A stretch of 64,000 bases of DNA. Source: Stenocarpella maydis. Its lineage: Eukaryota > Ascomycota > Sordariomycetes > Diaporthales > Diaporthaceae. The position numbers were made by a program, and so were the translations under genes. The stretch's first letter is position 1. Each line of letters starts with the position of its first letter. Under the pieces are notes generated by a model. That model saw only the letters and a list, made by a program, of their open reading frames with translations. It was not told the DNA's origin and did no database searches. Positions 23,972 through 37,259 of this stretch are shown piece after piece. The stretch is from contig NQMI01000039.1 in the NCBI GenBank assembly GCA_002270565.1, forward strand, positions 124,930 to 188,929, read 5' to 3'.

Positions 23972-25824
23972 TAGTATGGCGAGCACCTTCCCCTTTTCTT
24001 TATCTTGCTTCCTACTATCTTGATTTTCTTTACCGACAATTTCATGGCCGGTTTATTTGCGCGCGGTCTCAACTAGGCCGTTGGACAGGCTACAGTCGCA
24101 GTACGACACCAGTGACGCAAAAGCACACATAAGGTTTAGTGCCATAGCAGGACGAGATGATACCCACAATACTAGGAATATGCACAGCGGCCGGCGTTCA
24201 ACTGGACATCTGGCCCAATAAAAAGGGAGACGTGGAAAAGGGGAAAGAATACGCAAGGATAGCGAACACGGACTTTTGGTAATTAATGATACGATGAGCT
24301 TTAGGCCTGGCTCTCAGCAATTGACTTGTTATTTTGGTGGACATCGCTCTCCACGCCACAAGGTACAGATGCCTTGACCTCACCGTCAGCGCACAACAGG
24401 GAAGTACCAAATATTGTTTAGACCAGATTTTCTCGATGCTCTGGTCGTTTGAGTGCCTGGAGTGAGCATATTTGTGACAAGAACGAAACTCAAACGTCTA
24501 TTCTGTTTGCAAGATTGACGAACCTTACGCATCATTGTCACAGCGGACAAGCCCCTGAAGGCTCTTTGCTTACCGGAGCCTAGCGTGCAGTGGTGATCTC
24601 CATGTGAGCATAAATGACGGTCTAGAACCCCGTGTCAAACTTTTGCTGACATCAACAGGTTCTGTTTGACTATCATGATCGGCATTGGCACATGTATGCG
24701 AATCCGAGCACCATCTTCAAACACCTGGTCATCATTTCCGCAAGTTTTTGGTAGGAGGGCTGGCAAGAATGGGCATGCAAAATGCTCGCGGCGGTTGGGA
24801 GTTTGAGTTCACTTGTAACAATATCCGGGCCCGAGGGGCTACACTTTCGTTGTTTGTATGGGAGTAAAGCAGACACGCCCGAGTATTTCGTACAACGAAG
24901 TTGAAGTTTACTAATTGAGCCCCGAAACACTGCTTAATTTCCATACGAGGTGTTGTGAGAGAATCAGAGGACGAGGAGGAAGCGGTAGTATCACGTTTGC
25001 TGTCAATCTCCGAGAAGCAAAAGTCATGTATCGTCCGTCAGAATTGTCGGATTGGCCTCGGGCTTCCACGGAACATCCTCATACCGGAAGGAAGATTCAG
25101 AACACAGCTGGTGGACCACAAGTGTGTGGTTGGAAGGTGGGTAAGTTTTTGAGCTTCCTGGGACAATCGTGTGTCAAGATAGATGCCGATGAGAGAAACA
25201 CAGCACCCACCCAGCGGACCGCTTTGGCGAGGATCAAAGATCTCAACGAGAACAAAAACGGATGATTTGCTATCCGAGCATCTTTGGAGCCAACTCGAGC
25301 ACATTGGGATGACTGGACAGCTTCAGGCCAGGCATAATGCTTCCAGGCGGGTGTTGGCTAGCTGGTCTAGTCTGTTCTCCATGTACATAACAGGCAGCCG
25401 AGTGCATCTTGACATCCACGATGGCCATAATCCAGCTTGGAAAGCCTCCAATGGCCGAACCACGTTTATCGATTTCGCTTTATTCTTTGACCGTTGCAGC
25501 TGCCGGATAGCTTCAGTCTTGGCCTTTGATCACACGGGGAGACGGAGCGCAGGTGGCTGTGTATGATGAAGTCAACTCGAGCTCTCTTTTGGAGCTATCT
25601 GGTTGACTAAGGTATCCGGGCCTGCTGTCATATATCCTCATAACACCAAGACCCGTAGCGTAAAACAGATATTGCCCTGTGATGCCATACGAGAATGCGT
25701 GGAATCGTCTCTTTTTCTCTTTTGATTCTCGAAAAAAAACCACGCCAGCAACCTGTATGTAGCCTTTTTGCCTTGACCTGCTTCAATTACCAAAAACCCT
25801 CAAATGCCGACGCCGATTGCCACT
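23972..25824. other. Intergenic region
   Basis: This is the 3' flank of the zinc-finger gene and of the convergent RPL35 gene. Only short frames without domains or splice structure occur. Composition is less GC-rich than neighbouring genes. No RNA gene was recognised. Confidence 0.5.
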
Positions 25825-26471
25825 TTATGCGGAAGCCTGTACACATCCATCTCGTTAGCACATTGCACATGCCGGTGCAGTCATGCGAGCACCCCAATGA
25901 ATCCCCTTGCTGCCCCTCAAGTGTTTCTTGGTTGTAGACGAACCTTGATGGCGTATTTGCGCTGAGGGAAGTGCTGCTGGCGCTTCTTTGTCTTCTCCAG
26001 CTTCCTTGAGGCGTCCTCGGGAGACAGGCGGCGACGGATGGCGCGAGTCTGCTTGGAGCGGAGGTCGAGAGGGAGGTACTTCTTGTTCTTGTAGAAGAGG
26101 CGCAGGTTGTATCGCTCCTTGGCGTTGATGATGGTGAGGACGCGAGCGATCGACTTTCGCAGGTCGTGGCTGTAGCAAGAACCCCATCGTTAGCCCTCAT
26201 GTTCCGTCCTCGTCTTTTTCCCATGCGTCCTCCAGCGCCCGAGAACGAGGCGTGATCACGCCGATGAATTGTGTGGTAGACTTGTTGTGTATGGTGCCGT
26301 GTGGTGGTCGGGTTCCGCTCACATCTTGTTCAGCTTGGTGCCGGAGGAGGCGATCTTCTGGATGCGCAGCTGGCCGAGCTCGGTCTTGAGCTCACCGAGG
26401 GTCTTGGTGAGCTCGTCCTTGTTCTTTGACCACAGCTGGCCGGCCTTGATCTTGCTGGAAGACTGCGACAT
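25825..26471 (-). CDS. RPL35: 60S ribosomal protein L35 (uL29)
   Basis: Proposed exons are 26471-26323, 26169-25944 and 25836-25825, giving 128 residues. The first junction rebuilds the invariant [20 protein letters not shown] by joining AT and C across a 153-nt intron. The second exon continues to FPQRKYAIK. Reading on without splicing would add an unusual tail of about 8 residues. A GTTCGT donor at 25943, a perfect TGCTAAC branch site and a TACAG acceptor instead add a 12-nt exon ending KYAIKASA, close to the usual KYAVKA ending of fungal L35. L35 sits near the peptide exit tunnel of the large subunit and contacts SRP and nascent-chain factors. Single short highly basic protein, as in the family. 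Confidence 0.93.
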
Positions 26472-27324
26472 TGTCAGTGAGCCACGCGAGGAGTAATCGT
26501 CAAACGCGGTCGGCCGTGCGGGTAGCGGGGCGCGGGTTGCGCTGCAGGAAAAGCACTCCCACAGCCCAATTGCCGCGCAGGTCCTCGCAAAAATTTGGGA
26601 TCGGAGTCGTAACACACCATTTTCGCAGGTATTGTCGATTGAACGTCGTCTGTCGGGGGCGGGGGGTCGGGCAGAAGGGCAAATTGCTGGTCGTTCACGG
26701 GAAGGCGCCTGTCGTCCTTGGTGGAGTTTAGGGAAAAGCCTGTGGGCAGAGCAGCATAGAATTTTTCGGAGAAAAGTATTGCAGCTGCCGGCTGGCCGGG
26801 CGCCGAGGTGCAGGCTGGCAGGCTTAGAGACTGGCGGCAAGGGTGTACTCCGTAAGCAGCGCTAGGCCACTTAGCGAATGGTTGTGTTGTGTCGCTAGGG
26901 GTCCAAACAAGAGTACGAGTCGCTCGTAGTGGGTGCCCATGCTACCAGAGTATAAGCTGATAAGGCTCCTACGATGGACCCTTCGTTGCTTATCCGCTTG
27001 GCCAAGCCAAGTAAGTCTACGTAGTGCTGGGTCGGCTCTCCGTCAGATGTGACGACAAACCAGCAGCTCATCTTCACACTGAGGGATCCAACAGAACAGC
27101 ACCACACCCTACATGCGCATGCATAGCACCTATACCAGAAACACAAGCTCCCAGTTGCTTTATCGACAGGGTTCTGTTTCAGTCTTTGTACCTCGAGCTA
27201 CCTGCTATCTTGCGCAAGCATCTGCGCGCGTCCTTGCCCACCGCTGCACGACCGCTCCAGCCGAAACACCTGATCCACCTCCGGACACAACCACCACTAC
27301 CAGGACGACCACCAGGGCGCGACC
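26472..27324. other. Bidirectional promoter region, RPL35 / GOS1
   Basis: The two flanking genes start 853 bp apart and read outward. The segment must contain both promoters and 5' UTRs. I see no recognisable protein domain or RNA gene in it; the short frame at 26474-26698 is low-complexity. Confidence 0.5.
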
Positions 27325-28124
27325 ATGGCATCCTCAACCGGCAACAATGGCTGGGCACAACTACGGCAACAAGCACGAACACTAGAGTCGCAGGTCAGCC
27401 GCTATATCAGGGGGGAATCTCGGGGCTACAGCTAATCCAAGGCTCAGACGGAGTCTTTGTTTCATACGTACTCGCAGTTCTCGACAGCGCCAAACATCCC
27501 GCAGAAGCCGACGGAGGAGGAGAGGACGACAGAGGCAAGGCTAGAGGACCTCCTCGGCAAGGTGAGTCGGACCGCCGAATACGATGCCAGATCGGCAGGA
27601 CTGACACCCCCACGCAACAGCGAGAAAACGTAATAACCCAGCTCAACCGCCTCCTCGACTCGGACGCGACCCTCACCTCCTCGGCCCTCAAACAGAACAA
27701 CCTGTCCCTGCTGCGCGAGAAGCTCGCAGCCCACAACAAGGACCTGGCGCGGCTGAAATCGAACCTCGCGGAGGCGCGCAACCGCGCCAACCTGCTGTCC
27801 AACGTCCGCGACGACATCGAGTCGTACCGCGCGTCGAACCCGGAACAGGCCGAGGCAGACTACATGCTCGAGGAGCGGCGGCGCGTCGACAACAGCCACG
27901 ACGCCGCCGACAGCGTGCTGTCGCAGGCATACGCCGTCCAGGAGAGCTTCGTGCTGCAGAGGGAAACGCTGGCCAACATCAACCGCAGGATCACCCTCGC
28001 CGCGAGCCAGGTGCCCGGCATCAACTCGCTCATAGGGCGGATATCAGCCAGGAAGCAGAGGGATGGTGTCATCATGGGCAGCTTCGTTGCATTCTGCTTC
28101 TTGATGTTTTGGTTCTTCTTATAG
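27325..28124 (+). CDS. GOS1: Golgi SNARE Gos1 (GS28-type Qb-SNARE)
   Basis: Exons 27325-27393, 27448-27561 and 27621-28124 encode about 228 residues; all junctions are phase 0, and the first donor is the weak GTCAGC. The protein starts WAQLRQQARTLESQ|TESLFHTYSQF, the conserved N-terminal helix of Gos1/GS28. A central coiled-coil region (LDSDATLTSSALKQNNLSLLREKLAAH...) follows, then the SNARE motif near 160-205 (QAYAVQESFVLQRETLANINRRI...VPGINSLIGRI). A single hydrophobic tail anchor of about 20 residues ends the protein (GVIMGSFVAFCFLMFWFFL). It acts in retrograde and intra-Golgi vesicle fusion with Sed5 and Ykt6. It is divergent from RPL35 and convergent with the ATP10 gene, only 190 bp away. 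Confidence 0.92.
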
Positions 28125-28314
28125 TGACGGATCTGAACCAGGTGACAGGTCGTCTGGGCGAGTATGCTTGGTTTCGGATCGCGGGCAATGCATTCATCAG
28201 TTGGCGGGCATGGCGTTCGAGGCGGTGACATTTCAGGGGTTTAGGCACGAGAATGTCTTGTACAATTAATTGAATGGGGGTATCTTGAGGTGTAATGAGA
28301 GCAATGATGGAGTT

Positions 28315-29451
28315 TCATGCCCACCTGCTCGCACTCGTTGCGCTCGCTTCTGCTGCTACTCTCTTCCCCACGGGCCCTGATCCGGACCAGACCCCCTTGT
28401 CCGCCTCATCAAGGAGTCTCTCAAGGCTCCTTGTCAGAGACTCCCTCTCCTGGGGCTCAGCAGGCCCACTCCCCGCCCAACGGACCCTCCAGTCCCCGTC
28501 CACCAGGTATGTGTACCCGACTTTGCTGTTCAGGTACCCGATCGACTCTCTGATCTCATCCGAGATGCCCTTCCTAACAAGGAAGTACTTGTCCCAATTC
28601 TCCTCGCCTACCTCCCTCCGTATAAACCCCGACGACATGCGGGCCACCCAGTACTTCAGGTATGATGTATCCTCGACGTTTATCTGGACCAGCTGTGCCC
28701 CGCCCTTGTTCTTGTCGAGGACCTCGTGCAGGGCGGGGTTCTCCTTCTTCCCCACGAAGGTCTTGGCCTGGTTCAGGGCCCACCTGCTGCTGTATATGGC
28801 GACCACGGAGGCCTTGCCCGCGAGCACGGGCGTCGTGTCCCGTGCCAGGCTCGTGTCCTTGAGCAGCGTGTGGCCGAACAGGTTCGGGAAGTAGAGGGAT
28901 TTGTCGTGCTTGAAGGGCCGCGGAGGGGCGAGAAAGGTCTTGCCCTTGTGGAGCGACAGGTTGGTCCAGTCCCGGAAGTACGGACGGGCCATCTGCGATT
29001 TTCTGCGTGGCCACACTATTAGCGACGCGGCGGACGATCCACGGTCGGGGCGTGGGGGGTTTCGGGCTCACAATTGTTCGCGCCTCTTCAAATGCGCGTC
29101 ATAGTTGACAAAGTCATCCCTCCGCTGCTGCAGGGTACGGAGGTCGACGCCTGTGTTCTCGCCCGGCTTGGGAGGGTGGTTCAGGCCTATGGGCCGAGCC
29201 AAAACTTTTGGTTTGAATTCCTCGACCTTCTTGCCGTACGATCGCGGCGCATCGGCCAGGGGATTTGGCTCGGACGAGGCACCTGTTGGTAAGACACTGG
29301 TGTCGGTCTTGGTCGCGGACAGCTTGCTCGCATTTGGCTTCTCGAGGCGAGGATAGGTTGTGACAAAGGTTCGCCACTGGCACAGCAGGCAAGCATTTAT
29401 TGAGCTGCTGGATGGCCGTAAGATTGGCGTTAATAATGTCCTATTGAGCAT
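28315..29451 (-). CDS. ATP10: Mitochondrial ATPase assembly factor ATP10
   Basis: Exons 29451-29072 and 29002-28315 give about 355 residues; the 69-nt intron (GTGAGC...ACGCAG) joins KRREQL to the next exon in a segment conserved in the family. The N-terminus has a mitochondrial presequence character. Family blocks visible are ARPIGLNHPPKPGENTGVD, the PYFRDWTNL segment, GKTFLAPPRPFKHDKSLYFP, and TTPVLAGKASVVAIYSSRWA, a thioredoxin-like strand region. ATP10 is an inner-membrane protein needed to build the F0 sector of ATP synthase and chaperones subunit 6. The start used is the first ATG; the frame extends a little upstream without one. Confidence 0.92.
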
Positions 29452-31521
<2,070 letters not shown>

Positions 31522-32331
31522 GTGCATCTTGAACACGTCAAGGCCTCAACGAGGGGAAACCACGGGGGCCTCTTTTGATGAGCATGCGGCTATTGGCGTT
31601 AACGGGGGCATGGTCTTACAAAAAGGGTTTAGACAGAGATATCCAAGCTAGGTCAGGCAATCAAGGGCGGAGGTTGTTGGGGACACTTGACTGATTCCGC
31701 CAGCCTGGAGTTCTGCATGTGTACACAGGTAATTCTCCATAATAAGAGGATTTTCAAGGACCACGCAGGAACGCGAGAGTCTATTTCCGGTTTGCGTGCG
31801 TCTGTTGAGTAACTCGAAATCAGTTTTCGAAGTGGGAAAGGAATGCCAGCCGGCCAACTTTGGAAATTGCCTGTCACATTATCTGAGTATATTCGTATTA
31901 GTTCCGCAATTGCCATCCTTCTTTATGGTTCATCTGACTCTTTAAAGGGTGCGTTGCGCCGCACTGTGAGGGCACTGTACCTGCTGCTGCGGGCGTGCAG
32001 CGGGAAGCTGCCAGACACAAAGCTGAGCGACCAAGCAGGCTATTCATCCCCCTCGCCACGTTCCAAAGCCGCCGCTTATTAAATGGCACCCACCGACAAT
32101 ACATTATCCGGTGACGTACGTTGCGAATCTCAACGGCCTGCATGAAGCACATCTCCTGCAGCCCTTCCGTTACACCCTCAAGCCGAGACAAAACCACGTG
32201 TTGCCCGCCCAGGCGTGCCCAGCTCTCAACTGTGCACCTCCCCCATGCGCGCCTGAGATCTGTCGATCACCGTCGGTCGGGCTGGATGACGGATCACGGC
32301 ACTGCTGCTGACGGAGTTTTGTGCAGTCAGG
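31522..32331. other. Intergenic region upstream of PPE1
   Basis: It holds the 3' flank of DUS2 and the promoter and 5' UTR of PPE1. Only short uninformative frames are present. Confidence 0.45.
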
Positions 32332-33704
32332 ATGAGTGACCTGCAGAAGGCGTGGGCGAAGAAGAAGATGGAGATGAGCAATGCAGATGTCTTCAATGAG
32401 CTGGACGAGGAGGAGGAGGAGGAGGAGGAGGAGGAGAACGGCCGCATAGGGGAGCTCCCTGAAGTCATGGACGATGACTCTTCGTCGGCCTCGTCGGCCT
32501 CGTCCACCGGCACGGTGGTCCCCACTCCAAGCAGAAAGCTCTTTGCCAGGCCGTTGGGGTAAGTTGCGCCCACTTGATGTTCGGGCGCCCTGGCTCGAGG
32601 GGACTACAAGCACGTTACTGATTGACGTGGATCAGTCCACCAAGAGGAGGAGGCAGGACGTTGGACCAGATACCTTGGACAACGTACTTTGAACGGGAGC
32701 TCTTCCTCGAAGGTCCGAAAGACGAGTCCGGTACCGTCCAGATCACACACCATGCTTTCCTGACCTCCCCGGCCGATAATGGGCCTCTTTTCGTCATGCA
32801 CCACGGCGCTGGGTCATCTGGGTTGTCGTTCGCCGTAGTAGGATCTGAGATCAGGAAGAGGCTCCCGTCGGCGGGCATCCTGTCCCTGGACGCTCGGGGC
32901 CACGGGTTGACCGTCACCCCCCCGGACTCGCCTCTCGACCTGCGGCTGGAGACCCTGCGCAAGGATCTGCTGTCTGCGATCCAGCAGACCCGAGCGCAGA
33001 TGGGCTGGGAGAAGCTGCCTCCGATCGTACTCGTCGGCCACTCGCTGGGCGGTGCCGTCGTCACGGACCTCGCAAAATCCCACGCCCTGGGCAATTCGCT
33101 CCTCGGGTACGCCGTACTCGACGTGGTCGAGGGCTCGGCCATGGACGCCCTCCAGAGCATGACAACGTACCTGTCCACCAGGCCCACGGGCTTCGCCTCG
33201 GTGCAGGCCGGCATCGACTGGCACATCCGGTCGAGGACGCTCCGCAACTCGGTCTCGGCGCGCACGAGCGTGCCCGCCCTGCTGACGCAGGACCTGGCGC
33301 CCGGCGCGAGCAGGCCATGGAAGTGGATCACGAACCTCGCCAAGACGGAGCCGTTCTGGTCGGACTGGTTCGAGGGGCTGAGCAGGAAGTTCCTCGAGGC
33401 CAAGGGTGGGAAACTGCTGATCCTGGCCGGGACTGACCGGCTGGACAAGGAATTGACCATCGGCCAGATGCAAGGTGAGTCTCTGCCAGCATCCTGTCCG
33501 CGCGAAGACCGTACGTGAAGCTGACCCCTTCCTGCAGGCAAATATGCCTTGCATATCTTCCCGGAGGCTGGCCATTTCGTCCACGAGGATGTGCCTGAGA
33601 ACACTGCAATGGTGATTGTCGATTTTTATAGACGCAATGATAGAAGTGCCCTGGTCTTACCCCCGAAAGTAGGAGACTTGTTGGCCCAGGGAAAGAGGGT
33701 CTAG
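32332..33704 (+). CDS. PPE1: Protein phosphatase 2A methylesterase
   Basis: Exons 32332-32558, 32636-33474 and 33538-33704 give about 410 residues (introns 77 and 63 nt, GTAAGT and GTGAGT donors). The enzyme is an alpha/beta hydrolase that removes the methyl ester from the C-terminal Leu of the PP2A catalytic subunit. The N-terminus starts MSDLQKAWAKKKM and contains a Glu run and a Ser run. LFVMHHGAGSSGLSFA carries the oxyanion-type segment, LVGHSLGGAV carries the nucleophile Ser (about 212), and the third exon supplies the catalytic His in EAGHFVHEDVPENTA. LDARGHG and WTTYFERELFLE are also typical for this family. Expected in cytosol and nucleus. Confidence 0.93.
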
Positions 33705-34060
33705 CCCTATAAGGCTCAGAGGAGTCGTGCCAGACACCCACGCCTGGCAGTCATCTTTGTTCCAATTTATCGTCGGGCATGGCTGAGCACAGCACATTCA
33801 CAGGAACTGGTGACAAGCCACGTTACACACTGGCCATAGTACATAACGAAGCAGTGAGGATTTCTCGGCCTGGCCACATCATGTGCCTAGCTCGCCACGC
33901 CAGCGGGATGGCAGGTGGCAGATGGTCAAGTGAGAATTAAATGAGACTACTGCACTGTGAAGATACTCCCGAGGGGGGGGGGGATTCGCTGTGCCCAAAT
34001 GAAGAATTCCAACCCATCCAGTGCGCCGAAATAAGTGAACCGGTCCCAAGCGCATCACCA
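33705..34060. other. Short spacer between convergent genes
   Basis: It contains the 3' flanks of PPE1 and of the small minus-strand gene, and a run of 11 G at 33973-33983. Nothing else was seen. Confidence 0.5.
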
Positions 34061-34542
34061 TCAGTTGTAGTTGCGCTGTTGGTTTGCAGCCTCGATCTCC
34101 CGCCGCCGCGCCTCCTCCTCGGCAGCCTGCTTCATGGTCTCATTCATGGTCTGCTTCTTCTGCTGCTGCAGCTGACTGCTCAGCTTGCCCGTGGCCTTGC
34201 CTTCTGCGGCTTTCTGTCTCGCCTTGGAGAGTGGTCAGTTTTCCGGCTGGTGCCAAAACCATCAAACCCACCCCGGGGTTGGATCGAGACTCTTCTCACC
34301 TCGGCAGCCTCGGCAGCCTTTCTCCTCGCGTCCGCAGCATCTGCGGCAGAAGCTCCTCCTCCGCCGCCGCCGCCTCCGCTGCCCGCGGCTGAGGGTCCCC
34401 CCAGCGTCCGAGGGGGCCCGCCGACGACACGCTTGTTGCTGGGCAGGGGGGCGGTGGCCCTCTCGGGGGGTGAGGAGTCCAGCCGCCGGCCCGGGCCGGT
34501 AAAGTTGTCGTCCTTGGACTCCTTGCCGCAGAGGGCACCCAT
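34061..34542 (-). CDS. Small protein with N-myristoylation/palmitoylation signature
   Basis: Exons 34542-34300 and 34222-34061 give about 134 residues, joined in phase 0 across a 77-nt intron (GTGAGA...CCAAG). The N-terminus MGALCGKES matches the Met-Gly-x-x-x-Ser/Cys pattern for myristoylation at Gly2 with an adjacent Cys for palmitoylation, so membrane attachment is likely. The middle is a Gly run and an Ala-rich helix. The C-terminus is a charged helix (KKQTMNETMKQAAEEEARR) ending RNYN. I recall proteins of this shape as widespread but unstudied in Sordariomycetes. Function unknown. It is convergent with PPE1. Confidence 0.75.
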
Positions 34543-35552
34543 CTCTGCGTGTGGTGACTTGGCCCGGGAAGGTGGCCGGGACTCGGGGCACCCGTGAGGT
34601 ATGAGCACAGCCTCGGCGCAGCGATGCGGTTCTGGTTGGAAAAATGCCTGAGGCGGACAGAGAGAGAGAGAGAGAGAGAGAGTGTGTGTGTGTGTGTGTG
34701 TGAGTCGGTTGCGTTGTGTGAGCCGGTTGCGTTGTGTGAGCCTCCTGTGCGTTGGGCTGGCCGTGTGGTTAATTAATGGCGCTCAGGAGCGACGTCAACG
34801 TCAACTTCAGGCGGGCTTGATGAGATGCTGGCGCAAGTGAGGGGTGATGAGGATGGCCAGAGAGGTGGTTGCTTGCTGCTTGGGTGGAGCTAGGACCTAC
34901 CTAGGTGCTAATTAGGCATTCGGGTAGTCCAGGGAGCTGCTGTGGCGGCCTGGTTTTGTTCAGAGGTACCAAGTCAGGCTGTCCGTCACCTTTCTTTCTG
35001 GTTTGCCTGGCGAAGTCCTCGGATGTCGCCTGTCACGATTAACCAAACGGGTCGCCCTGTCGAGGTATGAGCTTGGCAGACGCTAGGGTTCCCTTTAGAC
35101 TAACAATTCGGCTGTGAGACTCGTGAGATCTGGTGGGCACCCGAAGGAATTGAACAGAAGCACTGCAGTGGGCTCCGGCTTACACGGCCGAGCCTGCATA
35201 CGCCCCCCCCCCCCCCCCAAGGACTCGGACAAGCACACCGATGCCACTGGGAAGATTCAGTAGCCCCCGTAATAAGCCTTGAATCCATGAACTCGGTTTG
35301 TTTGCAGATAGCCTACGAAAAACTGTGGGGAGGTCTGTGAATTGTGGCATTCACTGAGGCTCCCCGTGCGGTCGCTCTGGGCCCACTCACTCCGTGGCTA
35401 TTTAAACGCCAAGCAGCAGCCCAGCAAATCCTGATGTTTTTCTCTTCCCTCTTTCTGTAGCCGCCACAGACCGTCATTGGCGACACTCTTCTCCATACTC
35501 TTTTTCTTTGGCTGCTGTGGAGCGCCTTGGTTTGCTGGTTTTACCTTCGCAT
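34543..35552. other. Intergenic region with compound microsatellite
   Basis: It holds (AG)n at 34658-34682 followed directly by (TG)n at 34683-34703 and then near-repeats of about 17 nt (GGTTGCGTTGTGTGAGCC) to 34743. A run of 16 C is at 35203-35218. No gene is recognised. The segment is the likely promoter of the minus-strand small gene. Confidence 0.6.
34658..34743. repeat. Compound microsatellite (AG)n(TG)n plus 17-18 nt repeat
   Basis: The repeats are directly visible: about 12 AG units, 10 TG units, then two copies of a unit containing CGGTTGCGTTGTGTGAG. It lies about 115 bp upstream of the start codon of the small myristoylated-type protein, so it is probably in its promoter or 5' UTR. 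Confidence 0.85.
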
Positions 35553-37259
35553 ATGGTCGTCACCGACATCCACGTCCTCTTTCTTTGGTTGCTCGCGTGC
35601 CTCAGTTTCGCGAGACTCTTCCCAGAGACACGTTCGGTAACTAGTCGTTGACGCCTACTCTGACAATCTTTCAGCCACGTCTGCTCGTCATTAACGTCCA
35701 TATTTCAACAAATCTTGAGCCTCGTTCGGCGTTTGAGTTTGCCCTGGCAGATTTGGCGGCAATGCTGTCATCAGTCAGTCTTGTCCTGGATGGACACTCA
35801 CAAGAGGAGCACATACGCACCCTCCAACTCCTACTCTCCTCAGGCCTTCCCCACATCAGCTTTCTCTCGTCCCAGCCAATTGGCATCGACAATCCCAGGA
35901 TCCATCGAGCTTTAACGAAGATGGCATCGGCAGCGCACGCATCGTTTTTGAGGTACGTCGACCCTAATCAAACAGATCAGAAAACAAACATAGAATCACG
36001 TGTCCATAGAAGCACTTCGAATAACTACCCTCCCCGCCGACCGAGCGATCCTTTGTCGTTGCGAGATGAAGTTCGAGGAACGCCTACCCCACCAACCAAC
36101 TGCATCACGATTCTTCCCTACTTCCGGCGATGTCTCTGAGAGCACCCAAGGTAATGGGTCTGGGAAAGTCAAATTTAGTGGTGAATAATGCAGAGGTGAG
36201 CACATACCTCTACAAGTCCATCCTATACAGTTTCCAGGAGCCTAACAGGTTGCCAGCCATGGTCACGAAGCCCACAAGACGATCCAAAGACCAACTCTGC
36301 GCTTTCCAGTACAAAATATCACAAGTCGAAATTTTGGGCATTTCCCTCTTGTCCCGCAACAGCCGATCGACCGCCACCATATGAGCTGCCTGATTTTCAG
36401 CGCGTGCTCCAGGTATTCAGAAATCGACCCTGCCAAGTAGATCGCGGCTTTCGCAGACTCCTTTGCGACGCAGTTCTTCCCCTTGGGCCCAATACAGTGT
36501 GCAAACATCAGTCATTCCCGGGCTTCGAGCCAAAGCCCGTAACGCACCAGGTGGGCCCCAAATGCCCCCAGCCTTGTTCCGCCCGCCCCGCCATGTTGCT
36601 CGGAATGGATGTTACATTTGAGAAGGGCCGCACGGATTGGTTCTTTTGTTTCAGAATCCCCTTGAATATGAGGTGGTTGTCTGCGACCTGTCCACGGGTT
36701 GCCATTCCGCAGTCTTCTGCGCGCTCTGGTTGCTACGTTCGCCACTCTGCATCCCTGGTGGTCTAACTTCGAGCCGACGAGACGAACTCTAGCACCAAGA
36801 TCAATCATCACACAGGTCAATCACTCCATTGGGATGCCTGTGGCCCATGAAAACGAATAACAAAGACCACATCGGTCAAATTTCACCCCGGCCTCGAGCT
36901 AAGACACAGAAATGTCGTCTGAAGTTGTGGATGTCCTCGGCAAATTGGAATTATAACAGGACTTGTGTTACGGCGACGATATGGGATTGCTGGACGCCGT
37001 TGTGGTGGATCGGAGAAGCCCCATCTTACCTTGGGACAAAACCTTTGAGTTGTTTTATGACACAGCCGCTGCGCGATCGGGAAATGGCTCGGCCAGACTT
37101 TACCACGAGGACGAACTAGGTAGGGAGAGTGAATTAGGGGCAGACTGGGGACCAATCTGGGCACGTAGGGCATCAGGGCATCAGGGCATCAAGGACACAA
37201 GCGGCCTCATGGGCCGGCATTCAAGAAGGCGTATAGAGGTGAATAGAGACCGGGTTTAA
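35553..37259 (+). other. Possible decayed or orphan gene, unidentified
   Basis: Several medium frames follow each other on the plus strand (from an ATG at 35553, then 35674-35953, 35998-36187, 36197-36382 and 36963-37257). They are separated by short gaps that contain GT and AG signals, for example a possible 44-nt intron at about 35953-35996. The fragments look protein-like in composition (SFLSSQPIGIDNPRIHRALT; ITTLPADRAILCRCEMKFEE) but I recognise no domain, and no complete exon chain can be assembled with confidence. It may be an orphan gene, a decayed gene, or chance. Confidence 0.2.

Noticed and set aside
35130..35200. Possible tRNA 3' half on the minus strand (GTTCAATTCC...GGGTGCCC)
   Set aside because: No matching 5' acceptor strand or D arm; the remaining bases do not fold as a cloverleaf.
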